A stretch of DNA of 41,375 nt from Paracoccus sphaerophysae. GTDB taxonomy: Bacteria; Pseudomonadota; Alphaproteobacteria; Rhodobacterales; Rhodobacteraceae. Every line of letters begins with the position of its first letter. Within the stretch, counting starts at the first letter, position 1. Both the position numbers and the translations under genes were made by a program. The stretch covers positions 1 through 41,375 of the forward strand of contig NZ_JRKS01000023.1 in the NCBI RefSeq assembly GCF_000763805.1, given 5' to 3'. This document shows positions 15,111 through 23,382 of this stretch, piece after piece. A model generated the notes under the pieces. It saw only the letters and a program-made list of their open reading frames with translations. It ran no database searches and was not told where the DNA came from.

Positions 15111-16217
15111 TCAGCGGGCTGGAGCGAAAGAGAACAACTCGGTCCGGATCGATGGCGGCGCGCCGGGCGTGAACCATTGCGTGTCCTGAATGTGGCTGGC
15201 GGTGACGTAGATTGTCCCGTCGGGACCTTCGGCGAAGGTGTCGGGCCAGCGCAACCGCTTGTCGGTCAGGACGATCTCGGTGCCCGACCCGACGAGCCGC
15301 CTGATCGAGTAATCGGTGGGCGATGTGATGTAGAGCGTCCCCGCTTTGCTCATCCACAGGCCGTCAGCGACGCCCGTGGTGGCGACGGTCTTCACCGCAG
15401 CACCGCGGTCGCGCTCGCTGACGTCCGCGCGTAGCTTGTCTGTGGCGATCGAATAGAGCGTCTTTCCGGTCAGCGCCTGCCAGTAGAGCGTCTTCCCGTC
15501 ATTCGAGATCGCAATGCCGTCGGAGGCGAACGCGGGCTGACGGCCGTCGGGACGAACAAGCGGCTTGCCCTCGATCGCGACGGTGACGCTCTTGTCGATC
15601 TGGGTAGACGGATGACCATCAAGGGCGCGGAAGCTCTTGCCGTTGTCCAGGTCGACGACGATGATCGCGCCACGTGTACCGCTGTCGGTGATGTAGCCGG
15701 TCCGGCCATCTGGCGAGAAGCGGATATCATTGAGGTAAGTGCCCTGTAGCGCCACGTCGCCTGGCACCGCAATGACCTTGGTCACCTTGTTCGTTTTCAG
15801 GTCGATGCGGACGAGCTTCGGCGCGCCCTCCAGGATCTTCTCGTTGCCGGGCGCGCCGGGATCAACCACCCACAGGTTGCCGTGGCCGTCGGGAACGATC
15901 GACTGGACGCAGACAAAGTGCTCGCCGACCGGCATCTCGTTCGCCTTGGCGTTGCGCCAGCTGTTCCACTTAACGTCGGGAAAAGGCGACAGCGATCCGT
16001 CAGGCATCACCTCGGCAACCGAGATCGGCGCGTCGTCAGTCCAGCGCGGAAAGCTGACGAAGCGGCGTCCATCCTCAGTGACGGCAACGCCGGTTACCTG
16101 GTGGTCGAATTGCGCCACCTGCGTCAGCGCGGCGCTGCGTCCGTTCTGCGCATATGCGGCGCCCGCCAGCACTACTGTAAGGACTCCGATCCCGATCAAA
16201 ACACTGCGCTTACGCAC
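15111..16217 (-). CDS. MRJP/yellow-like (L-dopachrome tautomerase-related) secreted beta-propeller protein
   Basis: A 368-residue protein with an N-terminal signal peptide (MRKRSVLIGIGVLTVVLAGA, cleavage after AYA). The rest resembles the major royal jelly/yellow group and SMP-30-type six-bladed propellers: GHGNLWVVDPGAPG, TYLNDIRFSPDGRTGYITDS, DGLWMSKAGTLYITSP, WPDTFAEGPDGTIYVT. It should be periplasmic. Bacterial members are commonly annotated as gluconolactonase-like, but their substrates are unknown. It is the first gene of the minus-strand series leading to the PaoABC-like genes, which may mean the two share a substrate pathway. Confidence 0.78.
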   Translation of the reverse strand: MRKRSVLIGIGVLTVVLAGAAYAQNGRSAALTQVAQFDHQVTGVAVTEDGRRFVSFPRWTDDAPISVAEVMPDGSLSPFPDVKWNSWRNAKANEMPVGEHFVCVQSIVPDGHGNLWVVDPGAPGNEKILEGAPKLVRIDLKTNKVTKVIAVPGDVALQGTYLNDIRFSPDGRTGYITDSGTRGAIIVVDLDNGKSFRALDGHPSTQIDKSVTVAIEGKPLVRPDGRQPAFASDGIAISNDGKTLYWQALTGKTLYSIATDKLRADVSERDRGAAVKTVATTGVADGLWMSKAGTLYITSPTDYSIRRLVGSGTEIVLTDKRLRWPDTFAEGPDGTIYVTASHIQDTQWFTPGAPPSIRTELFSFAPAR

Positions 16218-16463
16218 CGACCCCTCCCGTTTACTGAATGAAATTTGCGTTATTCGGTGGGTAACGATCGTGGCCCCTGCTTCGATCCCGGAAACGGAAA
16301 TCGGACAGCATCCTCACCGCAAGGCACGTAGTGCATGAGACATCGCCCATCGTAGCTGACGGAGTCCAAAACCGTAATAGGGCGGACAAGACCCGGGATG
16401 CCTGCCTGGTCAAGCCGCACGACCGGCGGTCTATTCAATTCTAGCACATGGCAACGGCATCTC

Positions 16464-16889
16464 ATGAGGGGCGGGACAGGGATCAACATCACCGAGGCCG
16501 CCCGCGCTTCGGGCCTGAGCGCTAAGACGATCCGCTATTATGAAGAGATCGGCCTCGTGTCCCCGCAGCGCGGACGGAACGGCTACCGCTACTTCGGCCC
16601 GGAGGAGGTCCGGCGGCTGACCTTCCTGGGCCGCGCGCGGCGTCTGGATTTCCCGCTCCAGGACTGCCGCGAGCTTCTGACCCTGAGCGCAGACACCAGC
16701 CGCAGCAGCGCGGACGTGCGCGAGATCGCCCTGCGCCATCTCGCGCAGGTGGACGAGCGTCTGGCGGAACTCGGCCAGTTGCGTGAGGCCCTGCAGCAGC
16801 TTGTCGACAGCTGCGCGGGTGACGCGAGACCGGATTGTGCGATCCTCGACGCGCTGACGGGAGGTCCCCCCGACGCGAACGGACGCTAG
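16464..16889 (+). CDS. cueR: CueR-like MerR-family copper-responsive regulator
   Basis: A 141-residue MerR-family activator. The helix-turn-helix reads TEAARASGLSAKTIRYYEEI; the dimerisation helix spans about 80-112. Metal-binding Cys117 and Cys125 (SCAGDARPDC) are spaced as Cys112/Cys120 in CueR, which indicates sensing of monovalent Cu, Ag or Au. It distorts promoters with a long spacer to activate copper genes; a candidate box lies at 17404-17434 before copZ. I chose the ATG at 16464 because the helix-turn-helix follows directly; an upstream start at 16398 would add non-homologous residues. Its last four bases overlap the convergent cytochrome gene. Confidence 0.9.
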   Translation: MRGGTGINITEAARASGLSAKTIRYYEEIGLVSPQRGRNGYRYFGPEEVRRLTFLGRARRLDFPLQDCRELLTLSADTSRSSADVREIALRHLAQVDERLAELGQLREALQQLVDSCAGDARPDCAILDALTGGPPDANGR

Positions 16890-17341
16890 CCGCCGCTCCG
16901 CTCGGTCTGGATCGCGCGGATGCGCGGAGGCCACCGCGATTTGATGAAGGCGAGGATGGCGGCGATGTCGTTCTCCGACAGCACGTCGCCGAATCCCGGC
17001 ATGCCCGAGGTCATGGCGACGCCCATGTCGTCCAGCACCACCTGCCCGCCGCGGCGGACGTAGTCGGTCAGCATGGCGTCGTCGTGATGCCAGGTGTGGC
17101 CGGTCTCGTCATGGGGCGGGGCGGGCAGCACCCCGTCCGCGCCCGCGATCTGCCAGTCCGGCTGCCCTTCCAGCCGCGCGCCGTGGCAGGAGGCGCAGTG
17201 CTGCGCATAGAGCGCGGCCCCGCGCCGCAGGTCGGGGGTCTTGCCGTAAGCCCAGGCCGCGACGATCACCAGGACCACAAGGGCAAGGACAATCAGCCAG
17301 GCGAAGGACCGGCGCAGGAGGACGGGAGGCTCTGGGATCAT
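16886..17341 (-). CDS. Membrane-anchored c-type cytochrome
   Basis: A 151-residue monoheme cytochrome c. An N-terminal transmembrane anchor (SFAWLIVLALVVLVIVAAW) is followed by a periplasmic domain with the heme site CASCH (Cys49, Cys52, His53). A likely axial methionine lies in TSGMPGFGDVLSE. The latter motif and LSENDIAAILAFIKSRWP fit the class I cytochromes found next to copper-handling genes. It is convergent with cueR and divergent from copZ, sharing the copZ upstream region. It could accept electrons from a copper oxidase or serve in periplasmic redox control; the partner is unknown. Confidence 0.82.
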   Translation of the reverse strand: MIPEPPVLLRRSFAWLIVLALVVLVIVAAWAYGKTPDLRRGAALYAQHCASCHGARLEGQPDWQIAGADGVLPAPPHDETGHTWHHDDAMLTDYVRRGGQVVLDDMGVAMTSGMPGFGDVLSENDIAAILAFIKSRWPPRIRAIQTERSGG

Positions 17342-17403
17342 GCGTGCATGAGTGCCGCCGCCGACGCCGAGGTCAACCCGAGCGCGGATTTCCTCACCCG
17401 GTC

Positions 17404-17434
17404 TTGACCTTCCCGCGCTGGAACCTTCCACATG
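17404..17434 (+). promoter_or_regulatory. Candidate CueR-controlled promoter of copZ-copA
   Basis: A TTGACC -35 element (17404-17409) overlaps a dyad CCTTCC-N5-TGGAACC similar to CueR boxes (CCTTCC and GGAAGG arms). With the usual 19-bp MerR-type spacer the -10 would be CACATG (17429-17434), which is a weak match. It lies about 30 bp before copZ. Confidence 0.55.
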
Positions 17435-17465
17435 GGAGGGCATAAGACAAGCCGAGGAAGGTCCC

Positions 17466-17666
17466 ATGCGTTTTCACATTCCAAATATGAGCTGCGGCGG
17501 CTGCGCCCGTGGCGTCACCCGCGCCATCGAGTCCGTCGATGCGAAGGCCCGCATCACCATCGACCAGGCCAGCCGGGAGGTCGAGGTCTCGACCGATCTG
17601 CCTCGCCAGCAGATCGCCGCCGCGCTTGCGGCCGCAGGCTATCCTGCGGCGCCAGCAGCGGCCTGA
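17466..17666 (+). CDS. copZ: CopZ-like copper chaperone (HMA domain)
   Basis: A 66-residue single heavy-metal-associated domain. The metal site is MSCGGC near residues 8-13, and the fold continues [19 protein letters not shown] to AAGYPA. It should carry Cu(I) in the cytoplasm to the CopA ATPase encoded 73 bp downstream, whose own N-terminus lacks an HMA domain. GAGGAAGG precedes the start. Likely induced by CueR. Confidence 0.9.
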   Translation: MRFHIPNMSCGGCARGVTRAIESVDAKARITIDQASREVEVSTDLPRQQIAAALAAAGYPAAPAAA

Positions 17667-17739
17667 GCGCGCCCGCGCCAGTGCGGGCCCGGCGAGTGCA
17701 CCGATCCTCGCCGAGCCGGCTCACCTCAAGGAGCAGCCC

Positions 17740-20139
17740 ATGTCCCATGATGTTTCCCAGCGCCCCCTCGCGACAGCCGAGGGCGTCCATGTCTGCCCCA
17801 TGCACCCGGAGGTCCGGCAGCCCGGCCCTGGTCGCTGCCCGAAATGCGGGATGCATCTGGTGCCCGAGGCGAAAGCCTCCGGGGCGGCCGCCGGTCCCGC
17901 GTGTCACGGGCACGAACATCATGGCCATGGCGCATCCGCACACCACGCGGACGGCCACGACACGGCCGCCCGTCCCGAGCCAGGAAAGACCTATGATCAC
18001 GTGCCGCCCGGCTGGACGGGAGCGGTCTATACCTGTCCCATGCACCCCGAGGTGCGGCAGACCGAGGCCGGCTCCTGCCCGATCTGCGGCATGGGACTGG
18101 AACTCGAATCCGCCGCCATGGTGGACAACGGTCCCAACCCGGAACTTGTCGATTTCACCCGCCGCTTCTGGGTCGGCGCCGCGCTGACCGTGCCGCTGCT
18201 GGTGCTGACCATGGGGCCGCTGGTCGGACTGGGTGGGGTCCGGAGCATCTTCGGCGAGCGCGCGACGCTGTGGATCGAGCTGATCCTGGGAACGCCGGTG
18301 GTGCTGTGGAGCGGCTGGCCGTTCCTGGTGCGGGGCTGGCGATCCTTCCGCAGCGGCAATCTGAACATGTTCAGCCTGATCGCCATGGGGGTAATGGCGG
18401 CATGGCTGTTCAGCGTGGCCGCCGTTCTGGCACCGCAGATCTTCCCGGCGGGCTTTCGCGACGCCGAGGGGCATGTCGGCGTTTATTTCGAGGCGGCGGC
18501 CGTGATCGTGACGCTGGTCCTGCTGGGCCAGATCATGGAGCTGCGCGCCCGCGAGGGCACCGGCCGCGCCATCCGCGCCCTGCTCGATCTGGCGCCGGCG
18601 ACCGCGCGCCTCATCCGCCCCGACGGCTCCGACACCGAAGTACAGCTCGACGCGGTGCAGGTGGGTGACCGGTTGCGGGTGCGCCCCGGCGACAAGGTGC
18701 CCGTGGACGGCGTGGTGGCCGAGGGCCGCTCGTCCGTGGACGAGAGCATGATCACCGGCGAGCCGCTGCCCGTCGAGAAGGTGTCGGGCGATCCGGTCAC
18801 CGGGGCCACGATCAACGGCACCGGATCGCTGGTGATCGAGGCTACCCGCGTCGGCGCCGACACCATGCTGAGCCAGATTGTGGAAATGGTTTCCAATGCG
18901 CAACGCTCGCGCGCGCCGATCCAGAAATATGCCGACAAGGTGGCTGGCCTGTTCGTGCCGGCGGTGATCGGGGTCGCGATCGTGGCCTTCGTCGCCTGGG
19001 CGATCTGGGGGCCGGCACCCTCGCTGTCCTACGGCCTAGTCGCCGCCGTGGCGGTGCTGATCATCGCCTGCCCCTGCGCCCTGGGGCTGGCCACGCCCAT
19101 GTCAATCATGACCGCAACCGGACGCGGCGCGCAGGCGGGGGTGCTGATCAAGAACGCCGAAGCGCTCGAGCGCTTCGAGACGGTCGACACCCTGATTGTG
19201 GACAAGACCGGCACGCTGACCGAGGGCAAGCCGCGCCTCGTCGCCGTGCTGCCCGAGCCCGGGCATGACGAGGACGCGATCCTGCGCCTTGCCGCCTCGC
19301 TCGAACGCGGCTCCGAGCATCCGCTGGCCGAGGCGATTGTCCGCGGCGCCGAGGAACGCGGCGTCGAGATGGTCGAGGCCGGAGAGTTCGAGGCCGTGAC
19401 CGGCCAAGGGGTTCGTGGCACCGTGGACGGGCAGCCCGTTGCGCTCGGCAACATCCGGCTGCTGGCGGACATGGGGCTGGATGTCGGCGCCCTGACCGCG
19501 CGTGCCGACGCGCGGCGCGACGAAGGCGAGACGGTGATGTTCGTCGTGGTGGATGGCGCCGTCGCCGGCATGGTTGCGGTCGCGGACCCGGTCAAGGATA
19601 CCACGCCCTCGGCGCTGAAGGCGCTGCACGCGCTTGGCTTCCGCATCATCATGGCGACCGGCGACAACGAGCGCACGGCCCGTGCCGTGGCCGCGCGCCT
19701 CGGCATCGACGAGATCCGCGCCGATGTGCTGCCCCAGGACAAGGCGCGGATCATCGCCGAACTGCAGGCCGCCGGCCGGAAGGTGGCGATGGCGGGCGAC
19801 GGCGTGAACGATGCGCCTGCGCTGGCGCAGGCCGATGTCGGCATCGCCATGGGAACCGGGGCCGATGTAGCGATCGAGAGTGCCGGGATCACGCTGGTCA
19901 GGGGCAACCTCGACGGCATTGTCCGGGCGCGGCGGCTGGCGCAGGCGACGATGAGGAACATCCGCCAGAACCTGTTCTTCGCCCTGATCTACAACGCCGC
20001 CGGGGTGCCGATCGCCGCGGGGCTGCTGTATCCCTTCTTTGGCATCCTCATCAGCCCGATGTTTGCGGCCTTCGCCATGAGCGCGTCCTCGATCTCGGTC
20101 GTGCTGAACGCCCTGCGGCTGAGAACGGTGCGGGTGTGA
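17740..20139 (+). CDS. copA: Copper-translocating P1B-type ATPase
   Basis: A 799-residue inner-membrane Cu(I) exporter. The N-terminus has two CPMHPEV...CPxCGM metal-binding modules (residues 19-43 and 99-123) around a His-rich linker ([18 protein letters not shown]), in place of HMA domains. P-type motifs follow in order: TGE in [12 protein letters not shown], the CPC membrane metal site ([13 protein letters not shown]), phosphorylation loop [20 protein letters not shown], and the hinge [12 protein letters not shown]. About eight membrane helices are expected. The start has AAGGAG upstream. It follows copZ and precedes the Csp gene, so one copper-induced transcript is likely. Confidence 0.95.
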   Translation: MSHDVSQRPLATAEGVHVCPMHPEVRQPGPGRCPKCGMHLVPEAKASGAAAGPACHGHEHHGHGASAHHADGHDTAARPEPGKTYDHVPPGWTGAVYTCPMHPEVRQTEAGSCPICGMGLELESAAMVDNGPNPELVDFTRRFWVGAALTVPLLVLTMGPLVGLGGVRSIFGERATLWIELILGTPVVLWSGWPFLVRGWRSFRSGNLNMFSLIAMGVMAAWLFSVAAVLAPQIFPAGFRDAEGHVGVYFEAAAVIVTLVLLGQIMELRAREGTGRAIRALLDLAPATARLIRPDGSDTEVQLDAVQVGDRLRVRPGDKVPVDGVVAEGRSSVDESMITGEPLPVEKVSGDPVTGATINGTGSLVIEATRVGADTMLSQIVEMVSNAQRSRAPIQKYADKVAGLFVPAVIGVAIVAFVAWAIWGPAPSLSYGLVAAVAVLIIACPCALGLATPMSIMTATGRGAQAGVLIKNAEALERFETVDTLIVDKTGTLTEGKPRLVAVLPEPGHDEDAILRLAASLERGSEHPLAEAIVRGAEERGVEMVEAGEFEAVTGQGVRGTVDGQPVALGNIRLLADMGLDVGALTARADARRDEGETVMFVVVDGAVAGMVAVADPVKDTTPSALKALHALGFRIIMATGDNERTARAVAARLGIDEIRADVLPQDKARIIAELQAAGRKVAMAGDGVNDAPALAQADVGIAMGTGADVAIESAGITLVRGNLDGIVRARRLAQATMRNIRQNLFFALIYNAAGVPIAAGLLYPFFGILISPMFAAFAMSASSISVVLNALRLRTVRV

Positions 20140-20236
20140 CCCGGCACCGCGCATCCGCCCGCACCCGTCTTCGCGAGGAGGTCGCGCCACCCCTTGCGGA
20201 TGAACCCCGGCGCAGCAAACAGGAAAGGTGAACTCC

Positions 20237-20569
20237 ATGCACCATCAATCCGCCGACATGCAGGCCTGCATCGAGGCCTGTCTGGACTGCCACAAGACCT
20301 GCCTCGGCATGGCGATGAACCACTGCCTTGAAGCGGGCGGCAAACATCTCGAACCGGAGCACTTCCGGCTGATGATCGCCTGCGCCGAAATCTGCCAGGC
20401 CTCGGCCAACGTGATGCTGACCGGCAGCGACATCCACAAGCGTCTCTGCGCCGTCTGCGCCGAGATCTGCGAACAATGCGCCGCAAGCTGCGAGCAGGTC
20501 GGCGACATGCAGGACTGCGTGGACGCCTGCCGGCGTTGCGCGGAAAGCTGCCGGAAAATGGCGGCTTGA
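20237..20569 (+). CDS. Four-helix-bundle copper storage protein (Csp/DUF326 type)
   Basis: A 110-residue Cys-rich helical protein starting MHHQSADMQACIEACLDCHK. I count 16 cysteines arranged as CxxxC or CxxC on successive helices, which in Csp proteins point into the bundle and bind many Cu(I) ions. There is no signal peptide, so it resembles the cytosolic Csp3 group and not exported Csp1. The ATG at 20237 has AGGAAAGG upstream. It lies 97 bp after copA, suggesting that copper is exported and also buffered by the same operon. Confidence 0.88.
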   Translation: MHHQSADMQACIEACLDCHKTCLGMAMNHCLEAGGKHLEPEHFRLMIACAEICQASANVMLTGSDIHKRLCAVCAEICEQCAASCEQVGDMQDCVDACRRCAESCRKMAA

Positions 20570-20594
20570 AATCAAGTGGCGCGTGCCAGCGTCA

Positions 20595-20627
20595 CCGCCC
20601 GCCGCAGCTTGGAGCTTCGGCGGGCGG
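20595..20627. terminator. Strong hairpin between csp and the L,D-transpeptidase gene
   Basis: CCGCCCGCCG (20595-20604) pairs with CGGCGGGCGG (20618-20627), with an inner AGCT/AGCT pair. The genes converge here, so a bidirectional terminator is likely, although no T-tract follows. A second small hairpin GGTGCT-GCA-AGCACC lies at 20642-20656. Confidence 0.5.
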
Positions 20628-20662
20628 AAGAAACCGGTATGGGTGCTGCAAGCACCTGCCGA

Positions 20663-21376
20663 TCACGCCGAAAGTGTTGCAGGCAGAGTAGAGGGCAGCA
20701 CGCGCACTGTCGCCCCGTGCCGTGCGCGCCGATACAGGTCGATGGCGTCCTGGTCGAGAAGCCTGACGCAACCCGAGGACACCGCCTTGCCCAGGTATTC
20801 CGGTTCGTAGGCGCCGTGTATCCGGTAAAGCGTATCCTCGCCGTTCTGGAACAGATACAGCGCCCGCGCACCGAGCGGATTGCCCGGTCCCGGCTCCATC
20901 CCGCCATTGGCGACCGAATAGGGCTCCAGCTCCGGTCGGCGGGCGATCATCTCGTCGGGCACTTTCCACCGCGGCCACTTGCGGCGGAACTGCAGGCGCG
21001 CGTCGCCCGACCAGGCGAAGGCAGCGCGTCCCGTTCCCGCGCCATAGCGCATTGCGCGGTCCTTGGTTTCGAGCAGATGCAGCATGCCCGCGTCGGGATC
21101 GACGATGATCGTGCCGGGTGGCTCGTCGGGGAAAGGGTTGACGACCTCCTGCCGCCACAGATGCGGTGGCACCACGCCAGGCGGCACGGCCGGGATCGGA
21201 TAGGGTTCGTCGGTGATGGCGCCGTAGAAGTCCGGCATCGGCAGAAAAGGGACGGCTGGCGCTGCCGGTTTCACGGGCGGATGCGGGGGCGGGGTGGCAG
21301 GTTTCGCGACGGGGCGGGTGCAGGCCGACAGGAGCACGGCAGCGCTAGCCACGGCGAAGTTGCGTCGGGTTATCAT
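20663..21376 (-). CDS. L,D-transpeptidase (YkuD domain) lipoprotein
   Basis: A 237-residue protein that should remodel peptidoglycan by forming 3-3 cross-links or attaching proteins. It begins MITRRNFAVASAAVLLSACT: twin arginines followed by a lipobox with Cys19, so a Tat-type lipoprotein signal is likely. The YkuD site is complete: His187 (RIHGAY), Ser201, Gly202, Cys203 and Arg205 (SSGCVRL). A proline-rich linker separates anchor and domain. The gene converges on the copper genes. Copper is known to inhibit the catalytic cysteine of L,D-transpeptidases, so proximity could be meaningful or accidental. Confidence 0.88.
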   Translation of the reverse strand: MITRRNFAVASAAVLLSACTRPVAKPATPPPHPPVKPAAPAVPFLPMPDFYGAITDEPYPIPAVPPGVVPPHLWRQEVVNPFPDEPPGTIIVDPDAGMLHLLETKDRAMRYGAGTGRAAFAWSGDARLQFRRKWPRWKVPDEMIARRPELEPYSVANGGMEPGPGNPLGARALYLFQNGEDTLYRIHGAYEPEYLGKAVSSGCVRLLDQDAIDLYRRARHGATVRVLPSTLPATLSA

Positions 21377-21433
21377 GTTGGGCGGTCCTTCTGAAAGCTG
21401 AGAAAGTGCGCGCCTGCGGCGCGGCGGCTCGGC

Positions 21434-21652
21434 TCAGCAGGACCGTGGGGGGCGGTAGATGGGCGGCGGGCTCTGTCCCGCTCCGGCTCGGCTGCGATCA
21501 ATGCAGCGGCCTTCCCGTGCAGGATCGCGGCCACAGGATTCGGCAGCGGCAAGCAGCAGGTGTTCGGGATGACAGGGCGTGCCAGGCAGTGACCTATGGC
21601 ACTCCCCCTCTGCTGGCGCGGCGGTCAATGCAATCTTGACGCGTGGCGCCAT
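21434..21652 (-). CDS. Possible small Cys-rich protein of unknown function
   Basis: A 72-residue frame starting MAPRVKIALTAAPAEGECHR and ending YRPPRSC. It contains five cysteines and several histidines (ECHRSLPGTPCHPEH, ESCGRDPAREGRC). It lies 57 bp before the L,D-transpeptidase gene on the same strand. The start falls close to the end of an IS3 remnant, so the native N-terminus, perhaps a signal peptide, may be lost. I do not recognise it; it could also be a chance frame in GC-rich DNA. Confidence 0.3.
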   Translation of the reverse strand: MAPRVKIALTAAPAEGECHRSLPGTPCHPEHLLLAAAESCGRDPAREGRCIDRSRAGAGQSPPPIYRPPRSC

Positions 21653-21666
21653 CCGATAGGGGACAT

Positions 21667-21842
21667 GACCTGCCACGGGCTTTTTCCTCCATCTGTGACT
21701 AGAGTCCGGCCCAACGAGAGGACGGACGAAGATGAAGCAGGCACGACGGACCGAGGAACAGATTATCGGTATCCTTCAGGAGCATGATGCCGGCGCGAAG
21801 TGCGCAGATCTGTGCCGCAAGCACGGCATGTCGGAAGGCACA
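21667..21842 (+). mobile_element. IS3-family remnant: left end and start of orfA
   Basis: TGACCTGCC at 21667 resembles an IS3-group terminal repeat. The frame from ATG 21732 reads MKQARRTEEQIIGILQEHDA then CADLCRKHGMSEGT, the N-terminal helix-turn-helix of OrfA. It breaks off after SEGT at 21842, where umuC sequence begins on the opposite strand. Only about 176 bp remain. The insertion removed the 3' end of umuC. Confidence 0.85.
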
Positions 21843-22807
21843 TCGATAACCCGCGGATCGTGGGTGGCTGGCGAGAGGCGAACGGATCGCGCGGCGCTCG
21901 GGCTGCCCTCCCGGAACCGGCTACCATGCGCGAACGCGATGAGCCGGGACGCTTCAAGGCCCTGGGCCCGGATCTTCTCGGCGGCGCGCTGCGCACGGCG
22001 GCACATGGCCTCCCGAAGTTCGGCGCATGACTCGACCGGGGCCCCGAAGGCCCGGGTGACCGCGGTCGCCTTAAGTGGCGGCTCCTCGACCACCAGCTCC
22101 GTGCAGGAGACACCCCGTAGTTCGCGCACCAGCCGCTCTAGGACGACGGTTCCAACCCTGCGGGCGAGCTCCGGCTCCATCCCGGCCAGCTCGCCGGCAG
22201 TCTTGATGCCAAGACCTTTCAGCTTGGCAGCCCTGGCAGGGCCGATGCCCCAGACCTCCTCCACCGGCCATTGGCGGAACAGCCTTTCGCGCAGATCTTC
22301 GTCGTGCAGGTCAATCACGCCGCCCCAGATCGCCTCGCTCGCTTTCGCCAGTGCGTTCGCCACCTTCGAAAGCGTCCGTGTCGGCCCGAGGCCGATCCTG
22401 ATCGGCAACCCGGTCTCGCGCGCGACCGCCGCGATGATCGCCCGCGCCCCTTCGACGTCCCCCAACCCCGGGCGCCGGGGGGGCAGCCGGAAGAAACTCT
22501 CATCGATCGAGTACACCTCGACCTGATCGCTGTGCTTGCCCAAGACCGCGTTGAAGCGCCGGTTCATGTCGGCATAGAGCGCATAGTTCGAGGACCGCAG
22601 CTCGATGCCGTGCCGCTTCACCTTGTCCCGGATCTGGAAAAGTGGATCGCCCATCTTGATGTGAAGCGCCTTCGCCTCTTGGCTGCGCGCAATGGCACAG
22701 CCGTCATTGTTCGACAGCACGATCACGGGAACGTCACGCAGCTTCGGATCGAACACGCGCTCGGCCGAAACGTAGAAATTTGCCACGTCGGCGATAGCCC
22801 AGCTCAT
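21776..22807 (-). pseudogene. umuC: UmuC, DNA polymerase V catalytic subunit, C-terminus lost
   Basis: A Y-family translesion polymerase frame of 343 residues, against about 420 in the family. The N-terminal catalytic motifs are present: DVANFYVSAERVFDPKLRD and YSIDESFF. GIGPARAAKLKGLGIKTAGE is the helix-hairpin-helix region. Homology stops at SPATHDPRVI near 21843. The last residues (from VPSDMPC on) come from antisense IS3 DNA. The end of the little-finger domain and the clamp- and UmuD'-interacting tail are therefore gone. It starts 9 bp after umuD. Polymerase activity might survive in part, but a functional Pol V is unlikely. Confidence 0.85.
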
Positions 22808-22816
22808 CGGGCGCCT

Positions 22817-23239
22817 CTAGCGGCCCATCGCCCTGACCACCGTTCGGACCACGCCCCAGATCTCGACGGACTGGTCTGCCACAGTCAGGGGGTATCGCAT
22901 CTGGCGATTGCAGGCCCGCAGCACGGGCACGCCCTCATGCCAGCGGATCTCGCGGCAGACAAATCCGCCTTCCACGACCGCGATCACAACTTGGCCGTCC
23001 TTTGCGGTCACATCGCGATCGACCACCACGAGATCGTCGTCCTGGATGCCGGCGTCGATCATGCTCTCGCCCGAGATCCGAAAGACGAAGGATGCTGGCC
23101 GGTCCAGGCGCAGCAGCTCGATGATGTCGATGGCATCGTCAGCCCAATCCTGCGCCGGTGAAGGGAAGCCGGCCGCGGCCGCGCTGACCACGCGCAACCC
23201 CCGCGGCAGGGCCACGCCCGTCAGCGGCAGCGGTTCCAT
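22817..23239 (-). CDS. umuD: UmuD-like SOS protein with Arg at the catalytic Lys position
   Basis: A 140-residue S24-type protein (E. coli UmuD has 139). The start at 23239 gives MEPLPLTGVALPRGLRVV and places the cleavage site Ala23-Gly24 (AAAGFPSPAQD) as in E. coli. The nucleophile Ser59 is present in SGESMIDAG. The general base, Lys97 in E. coli (FTVKKL), is Arg96 here (FVCREI), read directly from CGC. Arg at this position should greatly weaken RecA-stimulated self-cleavage. Other ATGs at 23257 and 23290 are less likely because the LexA box at 23274-23288 lies in or near them. It is co-transcribed with umuC. Confidence 0.85.
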   Translation of the reverse strand: MEPLPLTGVALPRGLRVVSAAAAGFPSPAQDWADDAIDIIELLRLDRPASFVFRISGESMIDAGIQDDDLVVVDRDVTAKDGQVVIAVVEGGFVCREIRWHEGVPVLRACNRQMRYPLTVADQSVEIWGVVRTVVRAMGR

Positions 23240-23273
23240 GATCGGCAGCTCGCGCATCGTCCAGCCCGCAAGA

Positions 23274-23288
23274 GAACAGACCAAGAAC
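23274..23288 (-). promoter_or_regulatory. LexA (SOS) box, GTTC-N7-GTTC
   Basis: On the minus strand the sequence is GTTCTTGGTCTGTTC, an exact match to the alphaproteobacterial LexA consensus GTTC-N7-GTTC. It lies 34 bp upstream of the chosen umuD start, as expected for an SOS-controlled promoter. It also supports the downstream umuD start. Confidence 0.85.
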
Positions 23289-23355
23289 ATAGACGACTGG
23301 CGGTTCAGATGGCAAGTGACCGCGGAAGACTGGCTGACCGTCCAAGGAAAGCGAT

Positions 23356-23382
23356 GTTACATAAGATTGATTATTACATATC
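23356..23382. repeat. AT-rich site with direct TATGTAA repeats
   Basis: On the minus strand TATGTAA occurs twice, 17 bp apart, within about 27 bp of AT-rich DNA surrounded by GC-rich sequence. It lies between the divergent umuD and ssb. The right part, TTATGTAACAT, faintly recalls the XerD arm of dif-like sites, but the left arm does not match. A regulator or recombinase site is possible. Apart from this site and the LexA box, 23240-23640 shows no gene. Confidence 0.35.

Noticed and set aside
16250..16492. 80-residue minus-strand frame upstream of the MRJP-like gene
   Set aside because: No recognisable family and it overlaps the start of the well-supported cueR gene.
23356..23382. dif/XerCD site
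   Set aside because: Only one arm resembles the consensus; the other does not, so I list it only as an AT-rich repeat.
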